NCBI GenBank assembly: GCA_030602265.1
Contig: JAUWAB010000004.1
Location: forward strand, 1-64,000
DNA length: 64,000 bases
Origin: Prolixibacteraceae bacterium
Lineage (GTDB): Bacteria > Bacteroidota > Bacteroidia > Bacteroidales > Prolixibacteraceae
Direction: 5' to 3'
Positions 1 to 10,500 of this stretch are shown piece after piece (position 1 is the first letter of the stretch; every line of letters begins with the position of its first letter). The translations under genes were made by a program, and so were the position numbers. The notes beneath the pieces are model-generated. The model was not told the DNA's origin. It searched no databases and saw only the letters and a program-made list of their open reading frames with translations.

Positions 1-83
1 TTTACCGTTTACCATTTTTAATCCCCCGTCACGCTGCGCGTGCCACCCCCTTTTTCTAAGGGGGACGAGCTTCGATCAACGTT

Positions 84-310
84 TTTCCGGTCTCCGGTTT
101 CCGGTCTCCTGTCTCCGGTCCCCGTTTACTGTTCACCGTTCACACCGGCCAGGGCGACCGCGAGGGTCGCCCCTACGCCGTATTTCATTGCCAGGTCCGG
201 TCTCCGGTCTCCGGTCTCCGTGGGCAGTGACCATAATACTGCGCCAACGATGCCAGCGACAGACTCTTTGCTCTTTGCTCTTCGCTCTTTGCCTTCCGGT
301 CTCCGGGCAT
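84..310. repeat. Repeat island 1: heptamer tracts around a palindrome
   Basis: This gene-free stretch is built of degenerate 7-bp units. TCTCCGG/TTTCCGG units occur on both sides of a palindromic element. A short TTTACTG/TTCACCG run precedes the palindrome, and CTCTTTG units end the island. The same 7-bp period, with other unit sequences, recurs near 12.6 kb and 16.6 kb. Open frames across it are low-complexity and are not credible genes. It ends about 60 bp before the DUF255 start codon. Confidence 0.75.
151..197 (+). repeat. Palindromic dispersed repeat, copy 1
   Basis: The arms GGCGACC and GGTCGCC flank a 4-nt loop and are followed by a CCTACGCCG...TTTCATTGCCAGGTC tail. Related copies lie near 12.35, 12.54, 12.67, 16.63 and 16.74 kb. 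In those copies the arms differ but still pair (GGTGACC/GGTCACC, GGCAACC/GGTTGCC), so the hairpin rather than the sequence is kept. Confidence 0.7.
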
Positions 311-373
311 TCTAATCTTCACAAAACTTATTCTTCAGGAAATTTGTTCCATTACCAAGAAATCGCTTATCCT

Positions 374-2401
374 ATGCAAGAAAAGTTACATACCAACGCC
401 CTCATCCATGAGTCGTCGCCTTATCTCCTGCAACATGCCCGCAATCCGGTCGACTGGCACCCGTGGGGGACTGTTGCATTGGAGAAGGCGGTCAGGGAAG
501 ACAAGCTGCTGCTGGTCAGTATTGGCTACGCAGCCTGTCACTGGTGCCACGTTATGGAAAAGGAATCCTTTGAGGATGAAGAGGTGGCGCAGGTAATGAA
601 TGAACACTTCATCTGCGTGAAAGTAGACCGCGAGGAGCGTCCCGATGTGGACCACTACTTCATGACAGCCGTTCATCTCACCGGAGCCCAGGGTGGCTGG
701 CCACTCAATGTGGTGGCCCTCCCTGATGGCAAGCCGCTCTGGGGCGGTACTTATTTCCCGAAGGAAAACTGGATCTATGCCCTGCGTGAGCTGAACCGCC
801 TTTATCGGGAACAAAGGGATGACACGGTAAGACATGCCGGCAACCTGGCCGACGGCATCCGGCAGGTATCCCTGAAAGTAGACCGCGGTGCGGAAGCACC
901 CGCTACGCCTGAACGGATCCGTCAGGCGGTTGAAAAATGGAAAAACCATTTTGACCTGAAACACGGAGGCCGCCGGGGGCAACCGAAATTTCCCATGCCC
1001 GGCAACCTGGAGTTCCTGCTCCATTATGCCCATACCTCCGGCGATCGGGAGGTAATGGATTTCGTGATGCTTACCCTCCGGAAGATGGCCATGGGCGGCA
1101 TTTACGATCAGATTGGCGGCGGTTTTGCCCGCTATTCCGTGGATGAAATCTGGAAAGTCCCGCACTTCGAAAAAATGCTCTATGACAATGCCCAGATGCT
1201 GTCGGTCTACGCCCGGGCATGGCAGGTTTCACGAGAGCCCGTCTTCGATCAGGTAGTACGGGAGACAGCCGGGTGGCTCGAACGGGAAATGTCCCATCCG
1301 GAGGGGGCCTTTTACTCCTCCCTGGATGCCGACAGCGAAGGCGTGGAAGGAAAATACTACACCTGGACCGCTGTAGAACTGCAAGAGGTCTTAGGGACAG
1401 AATATCCTGAGTTTGCTGAATATTTCAGCATCAACCGTCTGGGCTACTGGGAAGATGACCGGTATATCCTGCTGCGCACCGACAGCGATGCGGAGTTTGC
1501 CGCCCGGACAGGCAATCAGGAAACCGAACTTGCCGTCAGGGTGAAACGCTGGAAATCGCGGCTCATGGAGGTTCGGGAGAAACGGGTCAGGCCCGGACTT
1601 GACGACAAAACCCTGACCTCCTGGAATGCCCTGATGATCCAGGGCCTTTGTGATGCAGCCAAAGCCACCGGCGAAGCCCGATACAGGGAAATGGCCCGTA
1701 AGAATGGCGAATTTCTCAGGAATAACCTGATGACACCCGACGGAAGCCTCTTTCACAACTGGAAAAACGGCAAACCTTCGGTCGAGGGGTTTCTGGAAGA
1801 TTATGCCCTGCTCACCCAGGCCTTTATCTCCCTCTTCGAGATCACCGGAGAAGAGTCATGGATCAAAACTGCACACAGGCTGGTCCTCCATGCCCTGGAA
1901 CATTTCTTCGACCCGGAAAACAACCTCTTTTATTTCAGCAGAAAGGACCACGTCGGCATCACCGGCAACCACTACCAGACCGAAGACAATGTAATCGCAT
2001 CCTCCAATTCGGTAATGGCCCTCAACCTGCTGAAATTAAGCCGGATATTCTCCCAGCCGGAATGGGAACGGTTTGCACGCAAAATGGCCCGTAATATCAC
2101 TGCCAGCTTTGTTTCCTATCCTTATGCCTTCGCCAACTGGGGCAGGCTGTTGCTGATGCTTACCGGTAACATCAGGGAGGTGGCGGTTTCCGGGGAAAAT
2201 GCACTGCAGGTAATCTCCGGAATTCAGCAGCATTACCTGCCGGATGTAATATTTGCGGCCTCCACCGGCAACAGCAACCTGCCTCTTTTGAAAAACCGGC
2301 ATGTAACCGGGAAAACCCTGGCTTATGTGTGTTCCAACGGCAGTTGCCGCTTGCCTGTGGAAACCGCATCGGAAGCCCTCCAACTGCTGGGCCAGCCTTA
2401 A
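374..2401 (+). CDS. DUF255 / thioredoxin-like protein (YyaL, SPATA20 family)
   Basis: This 675-aa protein is of normal length for the family of bacterial YyaL and eukaryotic spermatogenesis-associated protein 20. The N-terminal thioredoxin-like domain carries a C-H-W-C motif at residues 55-58 inside the typical [11 protein letters not shown] block. The family's all-alpha, glycosidase-like (alpha/alpha toroid) region follows to the end. The start was set at the ATG giving [18 protein letters not shown], because conservation begins there; the frame stays open upstream only through low-complexity repeat DNA. No signal peptide is visible, so it is probably cytoplasmic. Its molecular function is not established; the fold suggests a redox or sugar-related role. 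It converges on the glycan-uptake operon. Confidence 0.9.
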   Translation: MQEKLHTNALIHESSPYLLQHARNPVDWHPWGTVALEKAVREDKLLLVSIGYAACHWCHVMEKESFEDEEVAQVMNEHFICVKVDREERPDVDHYFMTAVHLTGAQGGWPLNVVALPDGKPLWGGTYFPKENWIYALRELNRLYREQRDDTVRHAGNLADGIRQVSLKVDRGAEAPATPERIRQAVEKWKNHFDLKHGGRRGQPKFPMPGNLEFLLHYAHTSGDREVMDFVMLTLRKMAMGGIYDQIGGGFARYSVDEIWKVPHFEKMLYDNAQMLSVYARAWQVSREPVFDQVVRETAGWLEREMSHPEGAFYSSLDADSEGVEGKYYTWTAVELQEVLGTEYPEFAEYFSINRLGYWEDDRYILLRTDSDAEFAARTGNQETELAVRVKRWKSRLMEVREKRVRPGLDDKTLTSWNALMIQGLCDAAKATGEARYREMARKNGEFLRNNLMTPDGSLFHNWKNGKPSVEGFLEDYALLTQAFISLFEITGEESWIKTAHRLVLHALEHFFDPENNLFYFSRKDHVGITGNHYQTEDNVIASSNSVMALNLLKLSRIFSQPEWERFARKMARNITASFVSYPYAFANWGRLLLMLTGNIREVAVSGENALQVISGIQQHYLPDVIFAASTGNSNLPLLKNRHVTGKTLAYVCSNGSCRLPVETASEALQLLGQP

Positions 2402-2410
2402 AAAACATGC

Positions 2411-2447
2411 AAAAAACAGGGAGTCCCGGATTACCCCGGACCCCCTG
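2411..2447 (-). terminator. Rho-independent terminator of the susCD operon
   Basis: On the minus strand a GC-rich stem (CAGGGGGTCCGG pairing imperfectly with CCGGGACTCCCTG) is followed by six T residues. It lies about 28 nt after the stop codon of the last lipoprotein gene. Confidence 0.7.
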
Positions 2448-2475
2448 CATGTCCATTAAGTGTACAATATTCCGG

Positions 2476-4602
2476 TTATTTTAACTGGAATCTGAAATTA
2501 TCAAAACTGAACCTGGTAAAATCGAGTGCTGCAGCCGGCTGGCAAATAAAGCCCCAGTCGCCGGTCGGGCCAATGGCACCGGTTAGTTTCAGGTCGTTCG
2601 CCACATCAAAGGTAACCGTTATCCAGCTTCCGTTGGTCGACCAGGTGCCGTCGGTATTTCTCAGACCAATTTTAATCCATTGGGAGTCCCTGCCATTCAG
2701 CCTGAACTGGAACCTGTTGGCTTCATCGCTGATATTTCCGGTTATGCGGATATCCACCTTGAGCACATACTTAGAGGCGTCGGCCAGACTGGGCTTCGGC
2801 AGCTGGTCGTGGTTACAGCCCCAGATCCATTTCCAGTCCCAGGCATTAAGCTGGGCATTACCCCGAAGGTATTTGCCCGAGATGCCACTGCCGTCGGATA
2901 CCAGCAAACTTACTCCCGACCAGTTATCCCAGTCAAGGCTGTGCCCGGCTTCATCAAAATCATTAAATACGAGGCTCTTGTCCACCACCGGATCGGTCCC
3001 GCCAAAGAAGACCATCGGGGTAAGGCCCTGCTCCCCTTCATAGGTTATCATGGTTATCTGTGCCATACCAAAAGGAACATTTTTAGGCACATATACCTCA
3101 ACCACATTGTCGGTTTTCAGTCCGAAGGCTGTTGCCGTGATATTTCCCGGGAATACCAATTCCTTAATCAGCAGAAGGTTGGTACCCTGGAGCGTCAGTA
3201 TTTTCCCGGGCACTGCAGTGGGTTCCTTGTAAGAAGTGATGTCGGGCAGGTTGGCGGTTATGGTAATATCGACCGGTGATGGCACCTGGGTACCGTTCCT
3301 GGCCACCAGGGTAATTTTCCCGGTTTTGGCGCCTACCGGCACGGTTACCTTCATTGAAGACGCGTTATGATTGCCGATATTTCCTTTAACGCCTCCGTTA
3401 AAGCCGACTTCCACAACCAGATCGAGGTCGGTTCCTTCGATGGTGATTTCGCCATTGGCTTTTGCCGATAACGGTGAGAAGGAACGGAATACCGGATTGA
3501 TTAAGGTAAGTTCCGGGCCAGCCACCTCCTTATCAGCAAGGGTTGCGAATCTTACCACCCCGGAAATGGCATTATCCGGAATGCCTACAACGATCTTTTC
3601 GGCCGTTCCTCCACTCCTGATCACTCCTTCGCGGTTTCCGCCGAAAATTACCCGGCTGACCAGGTCGAGATTCGTTCCGGTTACGGTAATTTCACCGCCA
3701 TTTTTTACCACCAGCGGGGTTACGCTTACCTCCGGCACTACCAGGTCAAGCTCAGCCCCCGATTGTACCTGTACCCCGGAAGCAGGGATGACGGTAACTT
3801 TTCCGGCTTTGGTATCCGCGGGTACCATCACTTTGATTTCGGTAGCCGAATGGCTGACAAAAGTGGTCAGGGTTTTGTTTCCTCCTAACACCACAGTTTT
3901 AACCAGGTCGAGGTTTGTTCCTGTAACCGTAAGTACCGTTCCGGCCTTTACAGGATTGGGCGACACCTCAGTAATGGCAGGCAGCGTGACGGTAAGTGAC
4001 GCTTCAGAATACACAATAATCGGATCCTCGGCCCCGTTGGATACCGCAATTTTCCCGCTCTGGGCGGCAGCCGGCACCACCAGCTTGATCTCCTTGCGGC
4101 TCTGGCTGATAAATGCCTCCAGCAAAACGGTAACGCGGTCAGTAAAAATCACCTCTTTAACCAGGTTCAGGTAATCGCCGGCAATGGAGATTTCACTTCC
4201 GGGTTTTATGGTGGCCGGGGATAAAGAAGCAATGGATATGGGTTCTGAAAACGACATAGGCGTTTTGGTCGTCAATTCACCCTGTGGTGTTTTCAGCTTC
4301 ACCAATCCCGGCGTCGCTTCCTGCGGCACGGTAATGGTAAGCAACTCTGCCGTTTTGGTACCAAAAGTGGTAATTTCGAGATTTCCGGGCAATACTATGG
4401 CGGTCACCTTATCGAGATTCCTCCCGATAAACCTTAGTTCGCCTCCCCTGGCAATGGGCATCGGCCCGTAGCTTTCCAGCCTGATGGTATGGTCCTCATC
4501 GTCATCTTTGTTGCACGAGGTCAGGAACGAACTGGCCATAAAGGCGACAAGGCCAAGGACCAGCATCGTTCTGCTACAATATTTCATGAAATTGGTTTGC
4601 AT
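2476..4602 (-). CDS. IPT/TIG-repeat surface glycan-binding lipoprotein
   Basis: This 708-aa lipoprotein has a lipobox ending LTSC at Cys30, followed by K-DDDED, an acidic tract typical of surface-exported Bacteroidota lipoproteins. Six IPT/TIG (Ig-like) repeats follow, about residues 40-540, several carrying the signature TGTNLDLV...V.F.GN. The C-terminal ~170 residues (from FNDFDEAGHSLDWDNW) resemble the glycan-binding domain of SGBP-B-type proteins. By family knowledge it would bind polysaccharide on the cell surface beside the SusCD pair. An internal ATG at codon 6 is an alternative start. It is the last gene of the operon and is followed by a terminator. The ligand cannot be told from sequence. 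Confidence 0.85.
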   Translation of the reverse strand: MQTNFMKYCSRTMLVLGLVAFMASSFLTSCNKDDDEDHTIRLESYGPMPIARGGELRFIGRNLDKVTAIVLPGNLEITTFGTKTAELLTITVPQEATPGLVKLKTPQGELTTKTPMSFSEPISIASLSPATIKPGSEISIAGDYLNLVKEVIFTDRVTVLLEAFISQSRKEIKLVVPAAAQSGKIAVSNGAEDPIIVYSEASLTVTLPAITEVSPNPVKAGTVLTVTGTNLDLVKTVVLGGNKTLTTFVSHSATEIKVMVPADTKAGKVTVIPASGVQVQSGAELDLVVPEVSVTPLVVKNGGEITVTGTNLDLVSRVIFGGNREGVIRSGGTAEKIVVGIPDNAISGVVRFATLADKEVAGPELTLINPVFRSFSPLSAKANGEITIEGTDLDLVVEVGFNGGVKGNIGNHNASSMKVTVPVGAKTGKITLVARNGTQVPSPVDITITANLPDITSYKEPTAVPGKILTLQGTNLLLIKELVFPGNITATAFGLKTDNVVEVYVPKNVPFGMAQITMITYEGEQGLTPMVFFGGTDPVVDKSLVFNDFDEAGHSLDWDNWSGVSLLVSDGSGISGKYLRGNAQLNAWDWKWIWGCNHDQLPKPSLADASKYVLKVDIRITGNISDEANRFQFRLNGRDSQWIKIGLRNTDGTWSTNGSWITVTFDVANDLKLTGAIGPTGDWGFICQPAAALDFTRFSFDNFRFQLK

Positions 4603-4627
4603 ACTCCATATGTTTTGATGTTAAACA

Positions 4628-5851
4628 TTACCTGGGGACAATCCTTACGTTGTCGACACAGATAAACACATTGCACGGATTGGGTACAGGACCCCAGACA
4701 AAGAAGGTCAGACTCCCGCAATTATCAGGATAAACCAGTTTAAGGTTATTTGCACTGCCATTGTGCGAGTATTTAAAGTCAGCAAGAGGTACCGTTACGG
4801 TAATCCACCCGTCGGTTTTAAATGTACCTCCACTGGTTTCCCAGGGCCTCCAGAATCCGCGTGCAAGGGTTGGATTCGAGTTCACGCTGTTGTTGTTGGT
4901 GCTGTGCGGACTAAGAATCAGCTGCATCCAACCGCCAGACCAGGGATTGACCACATAGGCTTCAAATTTCATGACCATATTTTCCGGATCACCCTGAAAG
5001 AGAGGTCCTGCAGGCCTTCCTGCAGCCTGTCCCCACAGTTCAAAGGCCAGGTCATCTTCAACCCAGTCCCAGTCTCCGTTCAACTGTCCGCGCATGGCCA
5101 CATAATTTCCCGAGATTCCGGCCGGATTGCTTCCCTGAGTTTTCCCAGGGCGCCATCCTGCACCAAATTTGGTGTCGAAATCCAAAAGGATGTTGCGGTC
5201 GTCTTTAAAATAAAAGGTCGAACGGGTTGAGCCGTACAGGCTTTTAACCACGATCGGCCCGACGCCCACATTTTGGGGCACCTTAACTTTAATTTCGCGC
5301 AAGGTAACATCCAGTACCTCTCCTTTTAAATTTCCGGGGAATAAAACTTCGAGCGGTATATTGGGATCATCCAGGAAGAAATTTCCACGGATGACGGCAG
5401 TTTCCCCGGCTTTGACATACTCGCAAAGCATCGACTCAACAAACGGTGCCGGAACGTCAACGCCAAACGGGTGTTTCACTTCCACATTTTTGCCGGTAAC
5501 CAGGGTCATCTCGTTGCTTACTTCCTCCGGAATTTCATTGGGAATAGTAACGATTATGCTGGTGTGGGTTATAAACGCCATATTCAGTTTGGCTTTCTGA
5601 TCGTTAAACCAGACTTCCTTAACATTTATAAGGTTTTCACCGATGATGGCCACGGTGGTTCCCATGAAAGCATGCGTTACCAGCGAATCAGACTTGTCGG
5701 GGTTGGTAACCCGGACATAACGAACCACCGGATCGCCCTCATCCAGGGAATCTTTATCATCGCACCCCGGTAAAATCAGGCCGGAGATCAATGTTGTCAT
5801 GAAAAGCATAAGCCACAGGACCGGTTTTTTAAGTTTCAATATGTTGTTCAT
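4628..5851 (-). CDS. IPT/TIG-domain surface glycan-binding lipoprotein
   Basis: This 407-aa lipoprotein has a signal ending LPGC at Cys30, followed by D-D-K-D. Two IPT/TIG domains occupy about residues 45-215. The C-terminal region has tryptophan-rich segments (GDWDWVEDD, NPWSGGW, GFWRPWETSG) like the neighbouring larger lipoprotein, with a similar ending (VFICVDNVRI versus RFSFDNFRF). It is probably a second surface glycan-binding protein acting with SusD. The start was placed at MNNILKLKK, which gives a normal lipoprotein signal; a start four codons earlier is possible. It sits between susD and the six-repeat lipoprotein with gaps of about 25 bp, consistent with one operon. Confidence 0.83.
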   Translation of the reverse strand: MNNILKLKKPVLWLMLFMTTLISGLILPGCDDKDSLDEGDPVVRYVRVTNPDKSDSLVTHAFMGTTVAIIGENLINVKEVWFNDQKAKLNMAFITHTSIIVTIPNEIPEEVSNEMTLVTGKNVEVKHPFGVDVPAPFVESMLCEYVKAGETAVIRGNFFLDDPNIPLEVLFPGNLKGEVLDVTLREIKVKVPQNVGVGPIVVKSLYGSTRSTFYFKDDRNILLDFDTKFGAGWRPGKTQGSNPAGISGNYVAMRGQLNGDWDWVEDDLAFELWGQAAGRPAGPLFQGDPENMVMKFEAYVVNPWSGGWMQLILSPHSTNNNSVNSNPTLARGFWRPWETSGGTFKTDGWITVTVPLADFKYSHNGSANNLKLVYPDNCGSLTFFVWGPVPNPCNVFICVDNVRIVPR

Positions 5852-5877
5852 AGCAAATTCCATTTAGGGTTAGACAA

Positions 5878-7584
5878 TTAATACGGAATGGTATTGAAGT
5901 CGAACGGCACAGGCTCAACATTGTCGCGAAGGTTTGGATTCATCGCCAGGTCAACTTCAGGGAAAGGTATCCTGAATTTCTTGTCATCGGTGATATTGAA
6001 TTTATGTGAATAAAGTTCAACGCTGGCCTTACCGGTTTCACCGCGGTAGAATTCGCGCAACCCACCCCAGGAACCCCTCTCCTGCTGACTGAGCAGTTGT
6101 TTGGCCAGGCTTGGGTTGTAATAACTGAGCCGCACATAGTCGTACCAGTGGTCACCCTCGCAGGCGAGTTCAAGCCTTCGTTCCCTGAAGATGTCCATAA
6201 AGGTAAGCGAAGTCACGTTCTGATGTGAAGGAACCGACCTTTTCCGGACTGCATTAAACAGTCTGAGGGCTTCCGCATCGCTGGTAGAGGGGTTATTTCC
6301 CAGGACTGCTTCGGCATAAATCAGGTAAATATCAGCTAACCTGAGAATCGGGGTTCCCAGGTCGGTAGCCATACGGCGGGCAGGAACACCGGCTTCTGCC
6401 GTGTGGTCGCCATCGTAATGGCCCACAATATGTTTTACGCAATTGGCACCCGTACCGATGCCAAAGGTAGCCCCGGCCACGTTGTTGGCATCGTCCCAGG
6501 TAACGGTAAAGCCACCCTTATGTCTCCAGAACAGCGGATAGTAGTCGTCTTTCATCATCATGGTAGCCTTGCGGCGTTTATCCAGATTATTGCGCGATTC
6601 CCGGGCATCTTCGCCGAATGCGGTTTGCAGGTCGATGGTCGGTCCGGTCCAGGTTCCCCAGGAATCGGCCAATCCGGTAAATCCCGACAGCGCCAGGTCT
6701 GACTGCAATGAATTTTGCGACGTCCACTGGTCGGAAGCGATCCAGCGCCAGACCAGTATATTTTCTGGATTGAAATTTCCTGTGGAAATCCTGAACAGGT
6801 TGGCATACTCGGGTTCGAGGGCCCAGCCGCTTTCATTAATGACCTTAGCAGCATACTCTTTCGCCTTGTCGAGGTCGGCCTGCAACCGGCTTCCGCTCTG
6901 GCCATAGCCCGACCGGGTCAGGTAAACCTTGGAGAGCAGTGCATAGGCAGTATACTTGTTGATACGGCCCGGCCTGTTCTGCTCCGGTAAAAGTTCAATC
7001 GCCCTGTTCAGTGTACGGACAATATATTCATACACATCTTCCACCCGGTTCTTATAAAGTTCGGTAGCATTACCCTTACCGATTATTTCTGAGTTACTGT
7101 GTACAATCGGCACGGCTCCCCAGGCACGAACCAGGTAAAAATAGGCCATTGCCTTCCAGACCATGACTTCACCGGTCACGGTATTCTTCACGGCTTCGCT
7201 GACGTTGGGGCCAGCCTTGGACGCGATGTTCTCGATAACGGCATTGGCATGGCCGTTAACCAGCCATAAGGAGTTGGAGGCATTAGTCAGGTTTTCGTCC
7301 GATGAAGTCAGGTTAAAACTCTGATAGGCATTATCGGGCGACTTGTACAGGTTTCCGGCCATAACATCGCCAATGTCGATGAATCCGCGCTGGAAATCGT
7401 ACCACGGGGCATTGTAAAGCACATTGGCCGCCTGAAAGCATTGCTCATCGGTTTTATAGAAACTATCGATGGTATAGTTGTCTTCAGTGGGCCTGTCCAG
7501 AAAATCCTCGCAGGATCCCATCAGCAGCACTGCTAAGATTAGCGTTGCCAGCTTGCTGAATTTCAATATATTCTTCATAATCAT
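5878..7584 (-). CDS. SusD/RagB family nutrient-binding outer membrane lipoprotein
   Basis: The 568-aa product has a lipoprotein signal ending LLMGSC (Cys25) followed by EDFLDRPTEDNYT, the characteristic start of mature SusD proteins. An N-terminal TPR-like region (VMVWKAMAYFYLVRAWG, YTAYALLSKVYLTRSGY) and the C-terminal signature LRLADIYLIYAEAVLGNN are present. SusD proteins cap the SusC barrel and capture oligosaccharide at the surface. The gene lies 12 bp after susC. A second start two codons in (MKNILKFSK) is equally likely. The substrate is unknown because no glycoside hydrolase or other enzyme is encoded nearby. Confidence 0.93.
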   Translation of the reverse strand: MIMKNILKFSKLATLILAVLLMGSCEDFLDRPTEDNYTIDSFYKTDEQCFQAANVLYNAPWYDFQRGFIDIGDVMAGNLYKSPDNAYQSFNLTSSDENLTNASNSLWLVNGHANAVIENIASKAGPNVSEAVKNTVTGEVMVWKAMAYFYLVRAWGAVPIVHSNSEIIGKGNATELYKNRVEDVYEYIVRTLNRAIELLPEQNRPGRINKYTAYALLSKVYLTRSGYGQSGSRLQADLDKAKEYAAKVINESGWALEPEYANLFRISTGNFNPENILVWRWIASDQWTSQNSLQSDLALSGFTGLADSWGTWTGPTIDLQTAFGEDARESRNNLDKRRKATMMMKDDYYPLFWRHKGGFTVTWDDANNVAGATFGIGTGANCVKHIVGHYDGDHTAEAGVPARRMATDLGTPILRLADIYLIYAEAVLGNNPSTSDAEALRLFNAVRKRSVPSHQNVTSLTFMDIFRERRLELACEGDHWYDYVRLSYYNPSLAKQLLSQQERGSWGGLREFYRGETGKASVELYSHKFNITDDKKFRIPFPEVDLAMNPNLRDNVEPVPFDFNTIPY

Positions 7585-7596
7585 GGAAATTGATCG

Positions 7597-10500
7597 TTAA
7601 AATGAAAACTTAACACCAAACGAGATGATGCGGGGCGACGGATAGCGTCCGTTGTCCAAACCGGTAACATTATTGCTGGTTTGGCTGGCGCCGACTTCAG
7701 GGTCGAAACCGGTGTACTTTGTAAAGGTCCACAGGTTCTGGATATTGGTGTATACCCGAACGTTTTCGAGCTGGGCCCGACGTGAATATTTTTGCGGCAC
7801 GGTATATCCCAGCGATATATTTTTTATCCGGATGTAAGAACCATCCTCAACAAAACGGTCGGAAATACGGTTGTTGTCGTTGGGATCACCGGCAACGGCA
7901 CGGGGCATATCGGTACGAGAATTTGCCACCCGCACATTGTCGATATCCTCAAACCAGTTGTTGATGGTAGTACCCAGACTGTTAACAAACGGATAGGCCT
8001 TATTGGGATCAATCGGTTCGAGTTTTGCCCGGTTAACGGCAGTCTGCAGCTGGTTACCCCACATGCTTTCCATCCGGATGAGGTTCCGGCCCATATAGTT
8101 CAGGATTTTATTACCGTACGAACCACTCAGGAATATGTTGAGATCGAAATTGGCGTATCTGATGGTATTGTTGAAGCCAAAAGTAATTTTGGGAAGCGGT
8201 GAACCGATATTGGTGCGGTCGTACTCATCGATAATGCCATCGGGTTTGCCTTCAGGTCCCGAAAGGTCAGCAAATTTGAGGTCGCCGGGGAACACGGTAT
8301 TGTAACGGCTGTAGTTTCCGTCGGCCGGGAAAGCCTTGGTTTTGGCACTTGATTCAATATCTGCCCGGTTCTGATATACCCCTATAACCTTATATCCATA
8401 GAAATTAAACAGCGGATCGCCGATTTCGGTAAGGCTGACCAGGTCGGTCCACTGCCCGTATCCCTCAATATGAGCGGCAGGCGTTCCATCAAGTCCCAGC
8501 AATTTATTCCTGTTGTGGGTGATCTGCAATTCACTCTCCCAATTCAGTTTTCCTTCAACCGGCCTGACGATCATGGCCATTTCGATCCCCTTATTCTGGA
8601 TTTTCCCGAAGTTGCCCATGGGTGGATTAAGCCTGATGGATGCGTTGCCACGGGTTCCCATATACGATGGTAATTGCATGTCCATCAGCATGGCGCTGGA
8701 TGTTTTATCATAAACATCGACGGTCATTTCAATCCGGTTATTGAGGAAACCCAGGTCGACGCCAATATTTACCATTTCCTGCTTTTCCCAGGTTATATAA
8801 GGATTGGCGATATTCGACTGCCGGAAGCCCATGCCCAGTCCGGAGGGCATTTTGCTGATGGCTGCTCCCCACCGGTAACTGCCGATACTGGCGTTACCGG
8901 TCTGGCCCCAGCCGGCCCTGATTTTGAAATTGCTCATCCAGTCCTTCGCGCCTTCCATGAAGCTCTCTCCAAGAACCCTCCAGGAAAGGGAGAAGGCATG
9001 GAACGGCGCCCAGCGGTTTTTCGGTCCAAAATTGGATGAACCGTCATAGCGGAAGGTATAGGTTGCCAGATATTTATCAGCGAAAGCGTAGTTCGCCCTG
9101 GTAAAAAACGAAGCCATGGCACCGCTGCCTTTTCCCGAGCCGATGTTCATGGTTTTCGGGTCACCCAGACTGGGCAGCTGAATATCGTTACTCGACAAGC
9201 CCGAACTTTGTCCGCTCATGTATTCGTACATCCACTCCGATACTTCCTGACCGGCCATGACATTTACGTTGTGTTTCCCAAACTGGTTTACATAAGTAAG
9301 ATAGTTTTTCAACTGCCAGAAGAAGTTCTGGTTGTATTGCTGGCGCGAGGTATTGGAGGTGTTCGAGACTGTTCCGTACTTAAAGGTTGGTGTAAAGTGG
9401 TAAGCATTGGAATTTCCGAGATCGCCCCCGATTTCACTGCGGAGGGTCAGCCCTTCGAAGAAATGGATATCCGTATAGAAATTGGCTACCAAAGAGTTGC
9501 GCTTTAGCCGGTTAACCTCATCCAAAGCTTTGGCAATGGGGTTTATACGGCCTGGTGAACCTTCGCGCTCGTCGCCCGACCAGGTTCCGTCGGTATTGTA
9601 AATCGGGATATCGGGCGATGAAGTCAGGGCAATACTGATAATCCCTTCATCACTGTTGTTCAGTCCGAGGTGCTCCTGAGTCTGGGTGAACATGATGTTG
9701 GAGCCCAGTTTGAACCACTCCTTCAGGTCGGCGTCCAGGTTAACGCGTGTGGAAAAGCGCTTGAAGTCTGAACCGATAACGGTCCCATCCTGATCGAAAT
9801 AACTTCCTGAAACAAAATATCGGGCTTTTTCGGTACCCCCGCTGGCGCTGATCTGATGGCTGTTCATGGGGGCCACCTGGAATACGGCACTCTGCCAATC
9901 GGTCCCTTCGCCCAGGATAGACGGGTCCTGCAATTCGGGACGAGGATCCCGGCCATTGGTTTCGGCAGCCCAGTCGGTGCTGTATTCGGCAAATTCACGC
10001 AGGTTCATGACGTCGATGCGTTTGATTTGCTCCTGCACACCGTACAGGCCCTCATAGCTGAACCTGGCATCACCGGCTTTACCGCGCTTGGTAGTGATAA
10101 GCACAACCCCATTGGCACCGCGGGAACCATAAATGGCAGTCGCCGAAGCATCTTTCAGAATTTCGACCGACAAAATATCGGCAGGGTTTATGGCGGAAAG
10201 GCCGGAAAAGGTGGAAACGCTGGCGTTACCCAACCGGTCGCCAAGTCCGACGCTGTGTCCGCTTTGTGTGGTACTCTGTATTGGCACACCGTCGATAACG
10301 TACAAAGGCTCAGAAGCTTCAGCCCTCAGGGTACCCTGACCGCGTACCCTGATGGATACCGAGGCGCCGGGCTGCCCGGAGGTTTGAACCGCCGTAACCC
10401 CTGCTGCACGGCCCTGTAAGGCCTGATCGAGGTTGGCCGATAAGGAAGCACGCAGCTTGTCTTCCGAAACCGAAACCACCGAACCGGTAACATCCGATCG

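Noticed and set aside
386-1165. Long minus-strand frame antisense to the DUF255 gene
   Set aside because: It is the shadow of a well-supported plus-strand gene; the protein has no signal, domain or start context.
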